From Anastrepha obliqua (Eukaryota; Arthropoda; Insecta; Diptera; Tephritidae), in NCBI RefSeq assembly GCF_027943255.1, contig NC_072895.1, positions 22,046,001 through 22,110,000 of the forward strand: a stretch of DNA of 64,000 bases, given 5' to 3'. Below, piece by piece: positions 1-12,100 of this stretch. Position 1 is the first letter of the stretch, and every line of letters begins with the position of its first letter. The notes below the pieces were generated by a model. That model was not told the origin of the DNA. It did no database searches and saw only the letters and a program-made list of their open reading frames with translations. Position numbers and translations under genes: made by a program.

Positions 1-557
1 CTTGCGGTGATCACGGTAGCGCATGAGCACCTCAACTGAAATCAGAACAATTAAATAATTATTGTAGAAAAATGTTTTTTAGCGAATCTGAACGGTTTAT
101 TTACCCAAATAAAATTTTTCTCGATATGAAAACCGCTTTGCACCAAAAAAAAAAACGATTTTTGAGGGGTTGAAAATTTCAAAAAAAAAATTAATTCCAG
201 CGAACTATGCAAATATTTATAAAAAGTGAACCGTTCAGATTCACGAGGTTGTAACTTCGAATAATTAAAAAAAAAGTTTATGCAAATCGGTCAAATAGTT
301 TTTGATAAATAATGATCACCGCGACGGTAATGTTCAAAAAACACGACTTCGAGATAATTGCGTCTAAGATTTTGCGTGCACTTCATTTATGGATAAGGTC
401 GCGCGCTTCTACGGTCTGTTACTTTCGTTCTAGTGCTCCGATCTTTATGATTTTTTGAATTTATATTTTTAAGATGATGTACTTTTGGAATATGCCATAA
501 ACAAATTTTCAATCTTTTAGTCCAACACAAGGTATATATATTATATTATATAACCCC
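1..557. mobile_element. TTAA-flanked non-autonomous element, partial at left edge
   Basis: The right end reads AACCCC-TTAA (TTAA at 558-561), like other members. Inside are the recurring core (AAATCGGTCAAATAGTTTTT near 274-293, TGATCACCGC near 312) and an AAAACGATTTTT block near 152. The left end is outside the window, so the terminal repeat cannot be checked. Confidence 0.4.
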
Positions 558-774
558 TTAATTTCAGTAAAACTGTGGCATCACACTCTCTGTCACATTT
601 TTTATCCAACCTCTTTATTTGTGGCAACAGAACCGATAGGGACCGAGCCCTTTGTAATGTCAAACATATCGTCAAAGAAGAGCTGAAGAAAGAGGACGAA
701 AAACTGGAAGTACAGTACTGATACTAAATATCCAAAGTTGAAACGCTTATTGGGAGGGTATAATCCGACAGATT

Positions 775-872
775 AGGGGTAAAGTACGGTGCACTAGACA
801 GGGCTAGTTTACTTGGTCGGGAAAAACCCTAGTCATTACGGTAACGTAGAACCGGCTGCCAGGAGAACCGAA
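775..872 (+). repeat. Dispersed CAA-tail-associated repeat (family B) fragment
   Basis: Contains ACTAGACAGGGCTAGTTTAC and GTAACGTAGAACCGGCTGCC, blocks found again at 31405-31500 and, inverted, at 39850-39960. Non-coding. Confidence 0.5.
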
Positions 873-884
873 CCACCTTCCTAA

Positions 885-1185
885 ACTCCTAAACTAGACG
901 AAACTCCTACCTGTTCACGCCGAACTGCTTTTTCTATTTGCGGTGTGCGGCTTGATAATGTTCCATAAATGGAGGCACCTAGAGTTTTAGGTTGATTCCG
1001 AACGGCAACTGGTTTTTTATGAGGAGCTTTTTCATGGCAGAAATAAACTCGAAGGTTTGCCATTGCCTGCCGAAGGGCGATCGCTATTAGAAAAAAAACT
1101 TTTTCTTCATTTTGGTGTTTCATTCGAATTTCTGAATTCCGAATGGTAGTCACGCACCTACCCATTCGGCTACGGCGGTCACCAG
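885..1185 (-). repeat. tRNA-derived SINE, copy 1
   Basis: Minus-strand copy of the family best seen at 2166-2475: tRNA-like head (TAGCCGAATGGGTAGGTGCG, the A box) near 1180, and body blocks GGCAATGGCAAACCT and GAAAAAGCTCCTCATAAAA. The ORF over it is a shadow. Confidence 0.75.
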
Positions 1186-1199
1186 TACCTTAGAAGGTT

Positions 1200-1490
1200 A
1201 TAAAAATAGAAAATCGGTAAAGAAAGGAAAACGAGAAGGTTTCGACTTGGAGTTATAGGAATCGACCCCGTCATTCTTGTATGCCTGAACAAAAACTCCA
1301 ATTAAGCTCCACCACTACTAGTAAAACTGACACAAGTTTATTACAAAAATTTGTATTAATATGTTAATAATAATATATTAAGAACTTTAAAAAAATTGCT
1401 CGGTACTACCACAAATTCGAAGTAGGGTTAATCTTTTAAATTAATTAATTTTGGGGGGAACACATGAAGATACTATAAAGTCTAAAAGTA
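1200..1490. other. lig intron, nothing recognised
   Basis: A/T-rich DNA without a supported ORF or clear repeat boundary. Confidence 0.4.
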
Positions 1491-1855
1491 CGTTGACATA
1501 TGCAGTGATTAGCAATACATCCACAAAAATTAATCTACCCGTTCACATATGGCAAAATTGGCAACCAGCGGTCAAGACTGTGTGAAAGGTTTTTCTTCAT
1601 AGAAATTGTTTTGGTGGAATATTTTATACATAGTTTTTGGTTTGTTTAATCATTATTAACGATATGAAGAAAAGACAAGGAGAAGGAATAGCTAATTTAA
1701 ATGCGGAATTCGCGGCTAGTAATAGACAGTCGGAGGAAATCCGTAAAGGACGGCTACTGAGGTTGCAAAAAATTAAGGCGCATGCGAAATTCGATATTCC
1801 TTTTTATAATAAGCAACAACAGGCCAAAGCGTTTATATAGACACGCTTTTTTCTG
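1490..1855 (+). repeat. Repeat with small ORF (copy 1 of a two-copy sequence)
   Basis: Shares AAGTACGT, CACATATGCAGTGATTAGC, CCGTTCACATATGGCA and TGAGGTTGCAAAAAATTA with an inverted copy at 44845-45110. A 67-codon frame (1637-1840) runs through it, with a likelier start at 1664 (MKKRQGEGIANLNAEF). Comparison with the other copy favours a different frame, MRNSIFLFIISNNRPKRLYR (from 1782): MRNSI, FIISNNRP and RL.RH are kept in both. Product unknown. A mobile element is likelier than a host gene, because upstream blocks were copied too. Confidence 0.5.
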
Positions 1856-2165
1856 TAATATGATTGCCTAATTAATAATATATAACAAAAAAATTTATTA
1901 GAATTATGTCTACAAACCTTTTTTCTTTGCCGGCATCCATTCAGTTAGTTTTTGCTTTGACGTTTCTCCTTACATTTGTAATATAATTATCGGTACCACA
2001 GAAAACACAGGGTTGTACAGCAAAAAGTATATTTATAATCTGAGATTTGGTATAATCTCGGATTTCGGGAGAAATTTTGTATGATTAATCTGGCTTTTTA
2101 ATTACGGATTGAGAGTTAAGCTCGAAAAAATGGATTATCTAGTTATATGTGAACCTATTATAAGA

Positions 2166-2475
2166 CCGCCGTAGCCGAATGGGTTGGTGCGTGATTACCA
2201 TTCGGAACTCACAGAGAGAACGTTGGTTCGAATCTCGGTGAAACCAAAATTAATAAAAAAATGTTTCTAATAGCGGTCGACCCTCGGCAGGCAATGGCAA
2301 ACCTCCGAGTGTATTTCTGCCATGAAAAAGCTCCTCATAAAAATATCTGCCGTTCGGAGTCGGCTTGAAACTGTAGGTCCCTCCATTGGTGGAACAACAT
2401 CAAGACGACACCACAAATAGGAGAAGGAGCTCGGCCAAACCCCCAAAAAGGGTGTACGCGCCAATTATATAAATA
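2166..2475 (+). repeat. tRNA-derived SINE, copy 2
   Basis: Head has a pol III A-box-like TAGCCGAATGGGTTGGTG and a B-box GGTTCGAATCT (2226-2236). The body repeats blocks shared by all copies (GGCAATGGCAAACCTCCGAG, GGCTTGAAACTGTAGGTCCC) and ends in GGGTGTACGCGCCAATTATA followed by a TA run. Other copies: 885, 5036, 22752, 33430, 40569 and 51560. Confidence 0.8.
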
Positions 2476-2644
2476 TATATATATATAAGACACAGGTCCC
2501 CCTCTTTATCGCTTTATTACCGTTAATGCAATTAGCACGAATCTGTTGTTCTGCATTCCGAGTGAAATAGAATTGAATAATGTTCGTTATTCTGATTGTG
2601 ATCAAATCTCTTAGTTTTGCAACGAAAGTAAACGATTCGATATT

Positions 2645-2839
2645 CTTCTTCTTAATTGGCACGATAACCGGTTCAAGCAGCTCACAACTTCCGGGATTAG
2701 CCTAAGTATCCTTTGGGCAGCTTCCGAACACCCGTTCGGGAGTGAGCCAACGTGAGAAAGCGAAGTATCCCAGGATAGCTGGTTGTGCGCTGGGTTTGGG
2801 ACCCGCCACTTAAAAAACCCCCCCATGGAAAAGATGTAC
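2645..2839 (-). mobile_element. 5'-truncated LINE 3' end with 15-bp target duplication
   Basis: Flanked by AAACGATTCGATATT at 2630-2644 and 2840-2854. On the minus strand it ends GCCAATTAAGAAGAAG, like the AATCAAGAAGAAG tails of the endonuclease-RT LINE copies near 31593, 34995 and 57030. Perfect target duplication implies a fairly recent insertion. Confidence 0.75.
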
Positions 2840-3176
2840 AAACGATTCGATATTACCGACATTAAAAAAATCAACCCAAAATTAAGGCGGAACTGTGTCG
2901 TTTTGTTCCGTTTTGTGTCCGTTTCGGGCTGCCAGATGGGAACGGATTATTAATTTTAGACACTCATTGCCAGCGTTACTGCGTGTATTGACACGCAAGA
3001 CTCACCCTTCTTTTTGCAATCATTTCATAAATTATTTAAATGGCACACTTTCATGCGGCTTTTATTAAACGTACGTGTATTTACCATATATTTTGTAAAT
3101 GTTAAGGTAGATTTGGTAGAATATTGAAAACTAACCCATATTGTCACTGTTTTGTTACTGTTTTGTTATTGTATAG

Positions 3177-6100
3177 GTTCGCGGGTAGCACAAACACTTC
3201 GTCCTCTCAATACAGTAACTTTAGTTCTAGTGCTAAATTGAAGGATGCGGCAACAGCGTCCAGTGCTTCGCATTATGAGAGGTAAGTAGCCAGCCAAAAT
3301 GACTGCTCCAATAAATACTTGTTTTGATTGACTGATCTGATTGCTTGATTGATCGATGAATTAAATTCATATCAACTAATCTAATACCCCATAAGCCTCA
3401 TATGTAAATTTAGGTACTTAAAATTGTATGGGATAATTAATTATTAATATTTCTGCAATTCAACCGAAGATTATTAAATATTAAAACATGTACATAAAAA
3501 ATTTCCTTTTCTGTTATTTAATCGTTGCAGTGTCTCGTCGAGCAACGTGGTGAGCAGTAGTGGAGCAGCAGGAAACTCAGCAGTGTCAGCCAATTCGGTG
3601 ACGAATTCGTCTGCAACTGGCAACTGTAGGCATTGTGAAACAACAAATAAACTTAACATAACGAATATAACATATTTATGTATTTATTCTACTTATTTTC
3701 ACTTGTACAGCGAACAACTCGAATGTGAACAGTAATAGCTCGAGCGTGGTGGCAAATAATAGTGTGAGCAGCGCTAGCAACAGTAATGTGAATACAAATA
3801 GCAGTAGCACTGTGAGCGGCGGTGGCAGCGGTGCTGGCGGCAGTGGTAGTGGTAGTGGCGGCGGCGGCGGGAGCAGCAGTAGCAGCAACCCCGCATCTGC
3901 AGTGGCCGCAGCAGCCGCGGCCGCGGCCGTTTCATCATCTTCAAACAAAACAAGCGCTAGTGGAATGGTGCCCAACATCCAAATGGTTAGTCAATATATT
4001 CAGACTGGATTGCCATACTATCAGCAACCAGTTTATTCTTACGAGGATATACAAATGATGCAACAGAGAGTGCCACACGTGGTGAGTTCACATATGGAGA
4101 AAATGCAAAACTAAGAAAAACCAATCCAATGAAAATTTCACAAGCATCCATAAAAATTAAAAACCAAACAAAAAAAAAATTCCAACTAGGTGTTTAATCA
4201 TTAATACTTTTTTGTTAATTAATTGCATACATACATACATAGTATATTTAAATAGCTCTTTCTATTCATAGTCTTTTTACATAAACTGTTCTTTGTGGTC
4301 TAATCGCATATCAAATTCATTTCCATTTGCACATCCTAACAAACTTATTCATTTTAAAAATTCTCTATTCGTTTCTTTAGATTTCCTCTTTAAATTGTAT
4401 GTAAGCATCATTTCAAAAACTGCAAAGCATTTGGTCATATTTCAAACGGTACATTGGTCATTGCAAAAAAAAAAAAAAAAATTCGAACTGTGAAACGAAA
4501 AAAAAAAACATGATGTACTTTTACTCATCTGATCCTTTATTTAATCAAATTACAATTGGCTGTAAATTGTGTCGTAACCGAAATTTAAACGAATCACTAA
4601 AGTGGGGAATGTGTGAAACCTCTTCAGCATTGCATTCAGATTATATAATAGTTTGAATGGGTTTACACACATTGTCTCAGTGCTCGCATATAATTTATTT
4701 TAAACATTTATTGTAAGCATTTTTAATATGTACTTAACCTCACATTATTTGGGTGAAAGCTAACCATCTAAATTTTTGCTGCTCAATTTTTCAGTTTTCC
4801 TTCTCCCATATGATTTGGTGAATCTTATACCATATCCATATCCCCATGCTTATTTGTAATATTTTGTCTTTATTGCATCGCACTTTCTTTTGTAAATAAT
4901 AAAATTCTTGGAATGGAACGAAGCGCACAACCGGTACAAGGGTAAATAAATGTAAATGCAAATATAAACGTAAAGCTAAAAATTTAAGTACAAATTTGGC
5001 AAAGTAAAAATTTAATTGTAGTAAGAGTAAATGGACCGCCTTAGCTGAATTGGTTTGTGCTTGACTAGCATTCGGAAGTGTCTGGGCTTGAAAATCGCTG
5101 TAAACACGAAACACCAAAATTATAATAAAAAAAGTTTTTCTAATAGCGGACACCCCACGGCAGGCAATGACAAACCTCTGAGACCCAACCTGTCGAAACG
5201 GCAAGTTTCCTGGGCCTACCGTTAGATAAACTAGACGAAGACGACCGGTGATTGCACTACTCTGACAGAGCAAAGTTACTGCTACAAGAACAACAACAAA
5301 CCTCTGGGTGTATTTTTGTCATGAAAAAGCTCCTCATAAAAAACCATTTGCCGCTCGGAACGGCTTGAAACTGTAGATCCCCGTTGTAGATAGATGCACG
5401 CTACTAATAGGAGGAGGAGCTAGACCCAACACCCAATAAGAGGCGTAAATGGACCGTCGTAGCTGAATGGGGTTTCGGTAGTGCAAATAAAGAGAGATAA
5501 AAAGTGCTTTCTAAGAGGCAGTTAATATAAACACGGTTGGGCATTTTGCACTACCACTAATTTTTGGTGGTAGTTAAAATAAGGGCTTCATTATCACTAA
5601 GTCTTTACTTTTTCAGATTTCTATTACGTGCGCAACTAAGTTAATAGATGCCGCCAGCAGTGTGTGCTAGTCGATTCAATTATAACCTAAACGTCATAAA
5701 CCAAGCTTAGACATTTGGTAAACAAAGTGCTTCGACAAATGTCTGATTTTGTGCCGAATAATCGTCATTTGCGGGAAGTGTTGATTTTCCTCTTTTCATT
5801 CGAAAAAAGAACGGCGGCTGAAGCGTATCGAGAGCTACAAAAAGTTTATGGAGATGCGGTTTTAAGTGAAACAACGTGCCGAGATTGATTCCGTCGCTTC
5901 AAAGACGGTGATTCTAATGTTGACGACCGTCCGCGTGAAGCAAGGCCAAAAACCCTCGAAGACGCTGAATTAGAGGCATTGCTCAATGAAGATCCGTGTG
6001 AAACGCAAGAAGAGCTTGCTTCAGTATTAGGAGTTACCCGCCAATCTATTTCCAAGCGATTGCATGCTTTCATAATGATTCAGAAACAGGGTACTTGGGT

Positions 6101-9100
6101 TCCTTGTGAGTTAAAACCTAGGGAGGTTGAATGTCGTTGGGAACAACTACTCCAGTGGTAAAAAAGTAAGGGTTTTCTTCATCGCATCGTGAAGGGTGAT
6201 GCCATATGGATTCATTACAGCAATCCAAAGAAAAGAAAGTCATGAGGACTGCCCGGCCATGCTTCTACGTCGTCGCCTCGCCGAATATTCACGCTGCGAA
6301 GGTTATGCTATGTATTTGGGGGGACCAAGTTGGTGTTATTTATTATGAACTGTTAATACCAAGCGAAATCATCACTGGGAATCGGTATCGACTTCAATTG
6401 ATGCGATTGAGCCGAGCACTGCGCGAGAAGCGGCCACAATACGCGGAGAGGCATGGAAAAGTAATTCTACAGCACGACAACGCTCGGCCTCACGTTGCTA
6501 AACCCGTTAAAACCTACCTGGAAACACTAAAATGGGAAATCCTACCCCACACGCCATATTCTCCAAATATTGCTCTGTCCGGTTATCACCTGTTCCGATC
6601 GATGGCACATGGTCTAGTTGACCAGCAGTTCCATTCATATGAAGACATCAAAAAATTGCTTGATCCGTGGATAGCCTCGAAAGATGAACAGTTTTATCGC
6701 GAGGGTATACGAGATCTACCAGAAAGATGAGAAAAAGTAGTAGCCAGCGATGGGCAATACTTTCAATGATTCACTTGTAACCATTTTTTCAGAATAAAGT
6801 TGTATTTTCATCCAAAAACAGCGAGAACTTAGTTGCGCACCTAATAACTATCCGCTTATTGCATTAATTATTTGTTGCGCTATGCCCAACTCTGATTGCA
6901 GTAAGAAAGAAACTGTAGTGTTAAGGAAATTTGTAATTTTTAGTCGATAGATAATTCCATGACGTTAACGTTGGAAAATGATTTGGTGCGAGCGTCAGCA
7001 GTACGTTGGCTTTAAGCACCAATTTTCGACAACTTTTTTAAGCATTTGAGTTGGCATACCATAAATGGTGCGCCCTGCTTTAGTTACTAAAAAGAAATAT
7101 TGGCTTATTTGCGTAGACCAATGACTTCAATAGCATCCTGTCTCATCTTTTTTAGGCCATTCTATTAGTCCATTTGTAAGGATTATCATGTCACGGCATA
7201 TTTTCCGCAATTGGTTTCATGGGCAGTGTGGCGTGTGGCATCGTCCAGTTGTTACTAAAGCTCTTCCAAATGCTTACCGCTTGATTTTCTTTGTTTTTGC
7301 AGAAGTAAGGCCCCCGGTCCGCAAAGCGCTGTCAGTTGTTGCGTCATCTGTTGTGAATAGGTATTGCGCCAAATATAACAAATTCGCATATAGACAAAGT
7401 TATCATCAGTGGACGAACGAACTGCTCGGTGCAGCTTTTTTTACTGGACACTGGAAATAAATTTCGGGTATAAATTGGGGTCATTCCTGTAGCGTAGAGA
7501 CCCAATAGTTTAGCGCACGTTTTTTGTTTGGTAGTGGATATATAATTTGTACTTTGCAAACAAAATAAACTTAAATTAGCTTTTAGCAAAAGATTTTTCT
7601 ATTCTAAAATGAAATACTCGTAATTTGGTGCTTCGTTTCATTTTAATGTTTATGTTTTCCATACATCGCTAATTTTTGTCTTAATTATTTTAATTTTTTA
7701 AATGTATTCAAATGTGTTTTTGTTGTTGTTGTATTTGATTTATAGCAAGGCTATTACGATCTCAACTACACTCCGACTAGTTTGGGAACTGGTCGCGATA
7801 ATTTGGGCTCTGTAGCATATTCCACCATGACTGATGCTCGTTTCACAAGAACTGACAATAATTCTAGCCCTGTTAGTAATGTAAGTACATCCCTTACTGC
7901 CCTTTTTTACATAAATATAATTTTCTAAATGATATTTTTTTAACTCCACGCAGGTGTCAAGTACAATGTCACAGCAAGCAGGCTCGAGTGGCCCAATGCT
8001 AAATGTTCCTTACTACTTCTATAGCGGAAATGTAATGCCTGGCAGTTTTCAATATGGCACACCGGCTATTTACCCGGTATGTAGAACCATAACCTTCTTT
8101 GTTAACCATTTTTTGTTTTATAAACAACTACATTGCATGTTTTGTAATTTTTTTATTGCAGCAGCAAATTCCAGCTGCTAACACAGCGTCTGGTGGCCAA
8201 TTCCCGAAGCCTTCATACAGCACTGGTTACGGTTCGACCAGCTACGATACGTTGTCGCAAGCTTCGCAGGACTACACAAAGGGCGCTTACCCGTCGAGCG
8301 TGAATCAGCAGACAAAGTCGCAGAATGTCGCGAATCCGCCTCAAACTGGAACGAGTTCAGACATAACATCGTCCATGTACGGCAAAGGACATGTAGCGCT
8401 GAATAAAGTCAATGTAAGTAGATGTGCTGCCTGCTTGCAAGTTATAAGTATTTATAGAATTGAATTATTTTTATATTGCAGTCGTATGAGAAACAGAATT
8501 TCCATTCGGGCACACCGCCGCCATTTAATATGCCGAATACGCAGACAGCTGGTGGCACCTCGGCTCAGCCCTACGGCATGTATTTACCAATGCCGACAGC
8601 AGGTCATCACAACATGATTCACCAACCAATCCATCAGGTAATGTAACCACAATAACGAACAAATCTCATCAACCAGCTAGTTACTATTTTCTTGCGCACA
8701 CAACATTCATCAGCTGTGCTAATAAGCAAATACTATTTGTACATACATGTGTAACTTTTACCAGACCCCATATCCCCGCATTTGTGTTTATCTTATACTA
8801 TTAACCTCGATCGGTGATCTGTAAATACACGGTTTTAATAACTCATACACAACGAACGGACCAATTCATGCTTAGAATGAGAAAAAGTAGACAGCTTAGC
8901 TGACCTTGGCAGGTTTTGCTTTTAGATCAATAAATCCTTAGCTTTCATAAAAAATTTTATATTTTAAGTGATTTTTTTTAATAGATTTTAAAGCTGCAAA
9001 TTTGAACGACTAATAGTTTTCATATTGCATTAAAATTTGAGAATTAAGTAGTTGACCGGTAGTGCTTGCTCAATGGTTGTTGTGCAAAAACGGAAATAAT

Positions 9101-12100
9101 GTTGCAAATTTTTAAATATAACACATGGGCTGAAAATTCCCGGACCTAACAAAGAAAACACATGTTTTTTGTTGTTCAAAATTAGCTTTATTCATCAACG
9201 TAATTTCCATCAAGAATAACGCAATAATTCCACCGCCGCTCTAACATTTCAATACCTCTTTTGTAGAACGATTTATATTTTGCCTCAAAATGGACTCAAT
9301 TTCAGCGATAATCTCTTCATTCGAGCGAAATTTCTTACCGGCGAGCATTTGTTTAGGTCTGCGAACAGTCAGTAGTCGCTGGGAACCAAATCTGGTGGAT
9401 GTGGGAGCAATTCGAAGTTCGATTTATTTAGTTTTGCCATTGTTTTGATTGACTTGTGATATGGTCGTTGTCTTGATGTAACAAAACAGTGAACAAACGC
9501 AGCTCCCACTTTGAACAGAGCATTCTCATACTCAAATACTCATCTTTACGATGTCAGCAAACTCACACAACATTTCGATCATTCAAAACGATTTTGTGAA
9601 TTTTTTGATGTTTTCTGGTGTTCCCGCCTCACTGCGTTGTAAAGGGTTCTCCAAATAGAGGTGTTATTTTGATATTCAAAGAAAAATGCTATTTTTTAAT
9701 ATAAATGTTCGGATGTTTATTTCATTATAAAGAAGAAGGTATGCCGTTAATAGTGGAAAATAACATCAGAAAAATGACCACCACGACCACGCTTACAGGA
9801 CAATATCCTTTTCATGAAATTTTCCATAACCGAATTGCAAAGTGGCTGCCGTATGTCCTCGATAGCCTCACGAATTCCATCTTTGTGGTCTTGAATCGAC
9901 CCTGAGCTGTTGGCGTAGACCTTCTCTTTCACGTGGCCTTAAAGAAAAAAGTCACAAGGTGATTAATTGAGATCACCTCTTCGAGAGATAACACGGTCCG
10001 GAAACTTTTCCCGTAAAATATCAATGGTTTCGTTGCTTTTGTGGCACGTAGCGCCGTCTTTCTTGTTGAAAATAAACGTTGTCCAGGTCAATACCATTCA
10101 ATTCCGGCCATAAAAAATCGTTAATCATCCCTCGATAGCGCAATCCATTCACATATAAAACCTGTTATTGGAAAACCCTTTATATCATCGGTGCCTCTAC
10201 AACCACGTTTGAAGCAGGAAACCATAGATTTATTGTTGTTTATGATGGAGCGGAGCCACCATAACACTTTTCAAACCATTGCTTCGCTATTTTTTCATTT
10301 TTCGCCCACAAGAAGCAGTGCAAAATTAAAACATAAAATTCTTTTTGATCCATTGTTTTGAACATAACAAAAGTAGCGTCGCTCTTAGCACAATAACTCA
10401 CGAACTAATGAGTAGAATATCGTGAAACTTTAACAGCTGACTTTTTAAGATTAGTACAAACTGAAAAATAAATGAATGCATTAAAACTAGTGCCATCTAT
10501 GTGTTAGGCCCGGGACTTTTCAGCCCATGTGTTATTAGAATTTATTAATTGGTTTAAATGGTTGTGTTTAACTAAACCATTCTTATTTTTTTTTGTAGGT
10601 TTTATAAATCTATTCTTCTTGTTGTGACACCATAAACAGTGCCCATACATATTTGTGAAATCTTGCTGGAGTGACAGTTCTAGAATGTCGGGGGGAACGT
10701 CTCATAGCGGTTATTTGCAATAGCCTAACCGAATCGAATTATGTGATTAGAAATGCATAACATGTTCAGAATTGAAATTGCCACTTACTAGGTTGTTCAA
10801 TAAGTTTTGCGGTTCGATAAGAAAACACAATTTTTTAGTTTGAAATACACTTTATTATTCCGCATAGTCTTCCTGAACATAAATACATTTGTGCCAACGA
10901 GATTCCAATTACTGAATTCCATCTCTGAAATTAGAATCTGGAGGGGCTGCAAAATATGCTTCCACACCTATCATCATTTGATGAAAAATGCGTTCCACGC
11001 ATGCATTTTTTTAGGTGTGGAAACAGTTGGAAGTCGCTAGGGCCTAAATCTGGTAAATACGGCTAATGCTCCAACAATTCGAACTTCAATTCATGGATTT
11101 AAGCCAATGTCAAAATGCTCTTGTGAATATACGGTACATTGTTCTGATGAAAAAGAATTTTTTTCTTTCGCAAACTGGATATTTTTTCACTTTTTTCCTT
11201 CAGCTGGTCTGAAAGGTTACAATAATATTCAGAATTTGTTGTTTTACCAGTTTGCAAGTAACTCACAAACAAAATTCCTTTTGCGTCCAAAAAATACCTT
11301 CCTGGGCGATTTCGGGACACGAACGATGAGCACTCACGAGTTCCAGTTTCTTACACATAGCGGCTTCCGCCAGCTATAATGAGTGGACCTGTGAATTTTG
11401 AGCTAACTCGCTTTTCCAGTTCTCGTTTATTACCTAGGCTCTTTTGTTTGGATATGCAATCCATTTCATTGAAACTGCACTTCGTATTATTGCAATGTTT
11501 CCTTATGTAAATATTAGTTCGTGGTAAAGGAAATCCATTACTTTCTCAGTAGATGGTTGTAGTGATCGATATCTCGTAAAGTATCGATCAAGCAATTTAA
11601 AGTTTTTGCTCGTTGTCAAGGTGACATTTCACACTAACAAAGCTTTTTTGCCGTTTTTCGTTTGTTCCATTCTAAAAATGAGAAAATTCGGTACATTTTA
11701 GAGTTTTTCTTTGATAAACGCGAAAAATGAAATTGTGAAAGGTGTTTATGGTGCCGATACTGTAACAGTTTTAATTACGTGCAATTTTGATTTCGTCGAT
11801 TCCGTTCTGGCGTTTTTGATGTTAAAGCTGCATCTCGCATAGGCATCTCACAGAAATAATTGAAGTTGACCGGCATATTAGTAGTCGTAGCATCACCCAG
11901 GAGCTAAATATTGACCATAAAACAGTTTTTAAACCATTTGCACAAAGATTTTTCGCAAAAATAATGGATTTCTCTTTCCTCAAACTAATGATTTTTTTTT
12001 TAATTTCCCTTTTAATTTGTAAATTGCACTATTTACAAAACATTCTGCCATTACATATATTTTTAATTAAACTTTGCCGAAACAAAGGTGTAAAATGAAA

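Noticed and set aside
2166..2240. Possible tRNA gene (A and B boxes present)
   Set aside because: The tRNA-like head is fused to a repeated non-tRNA body and recurs seven times; it is a SINE, not a tRNA gene.
3676..3978. 100-codon minus-strand ORF rich in Leu/Pro/Ala
   Set aside because: Antisense shadow of the lig low-complexity exon 3711-4081.
4791..5273. 160-codon minus ORF
   Set aside because: Runs antisense across a SINE and a LINE tail; no domain of its own.
7188..7460. 90-codon plus ORF in a lig intron
   Set aside because: No family motif and contradicting minus-strand ORF; left as unassigned intron DNA.
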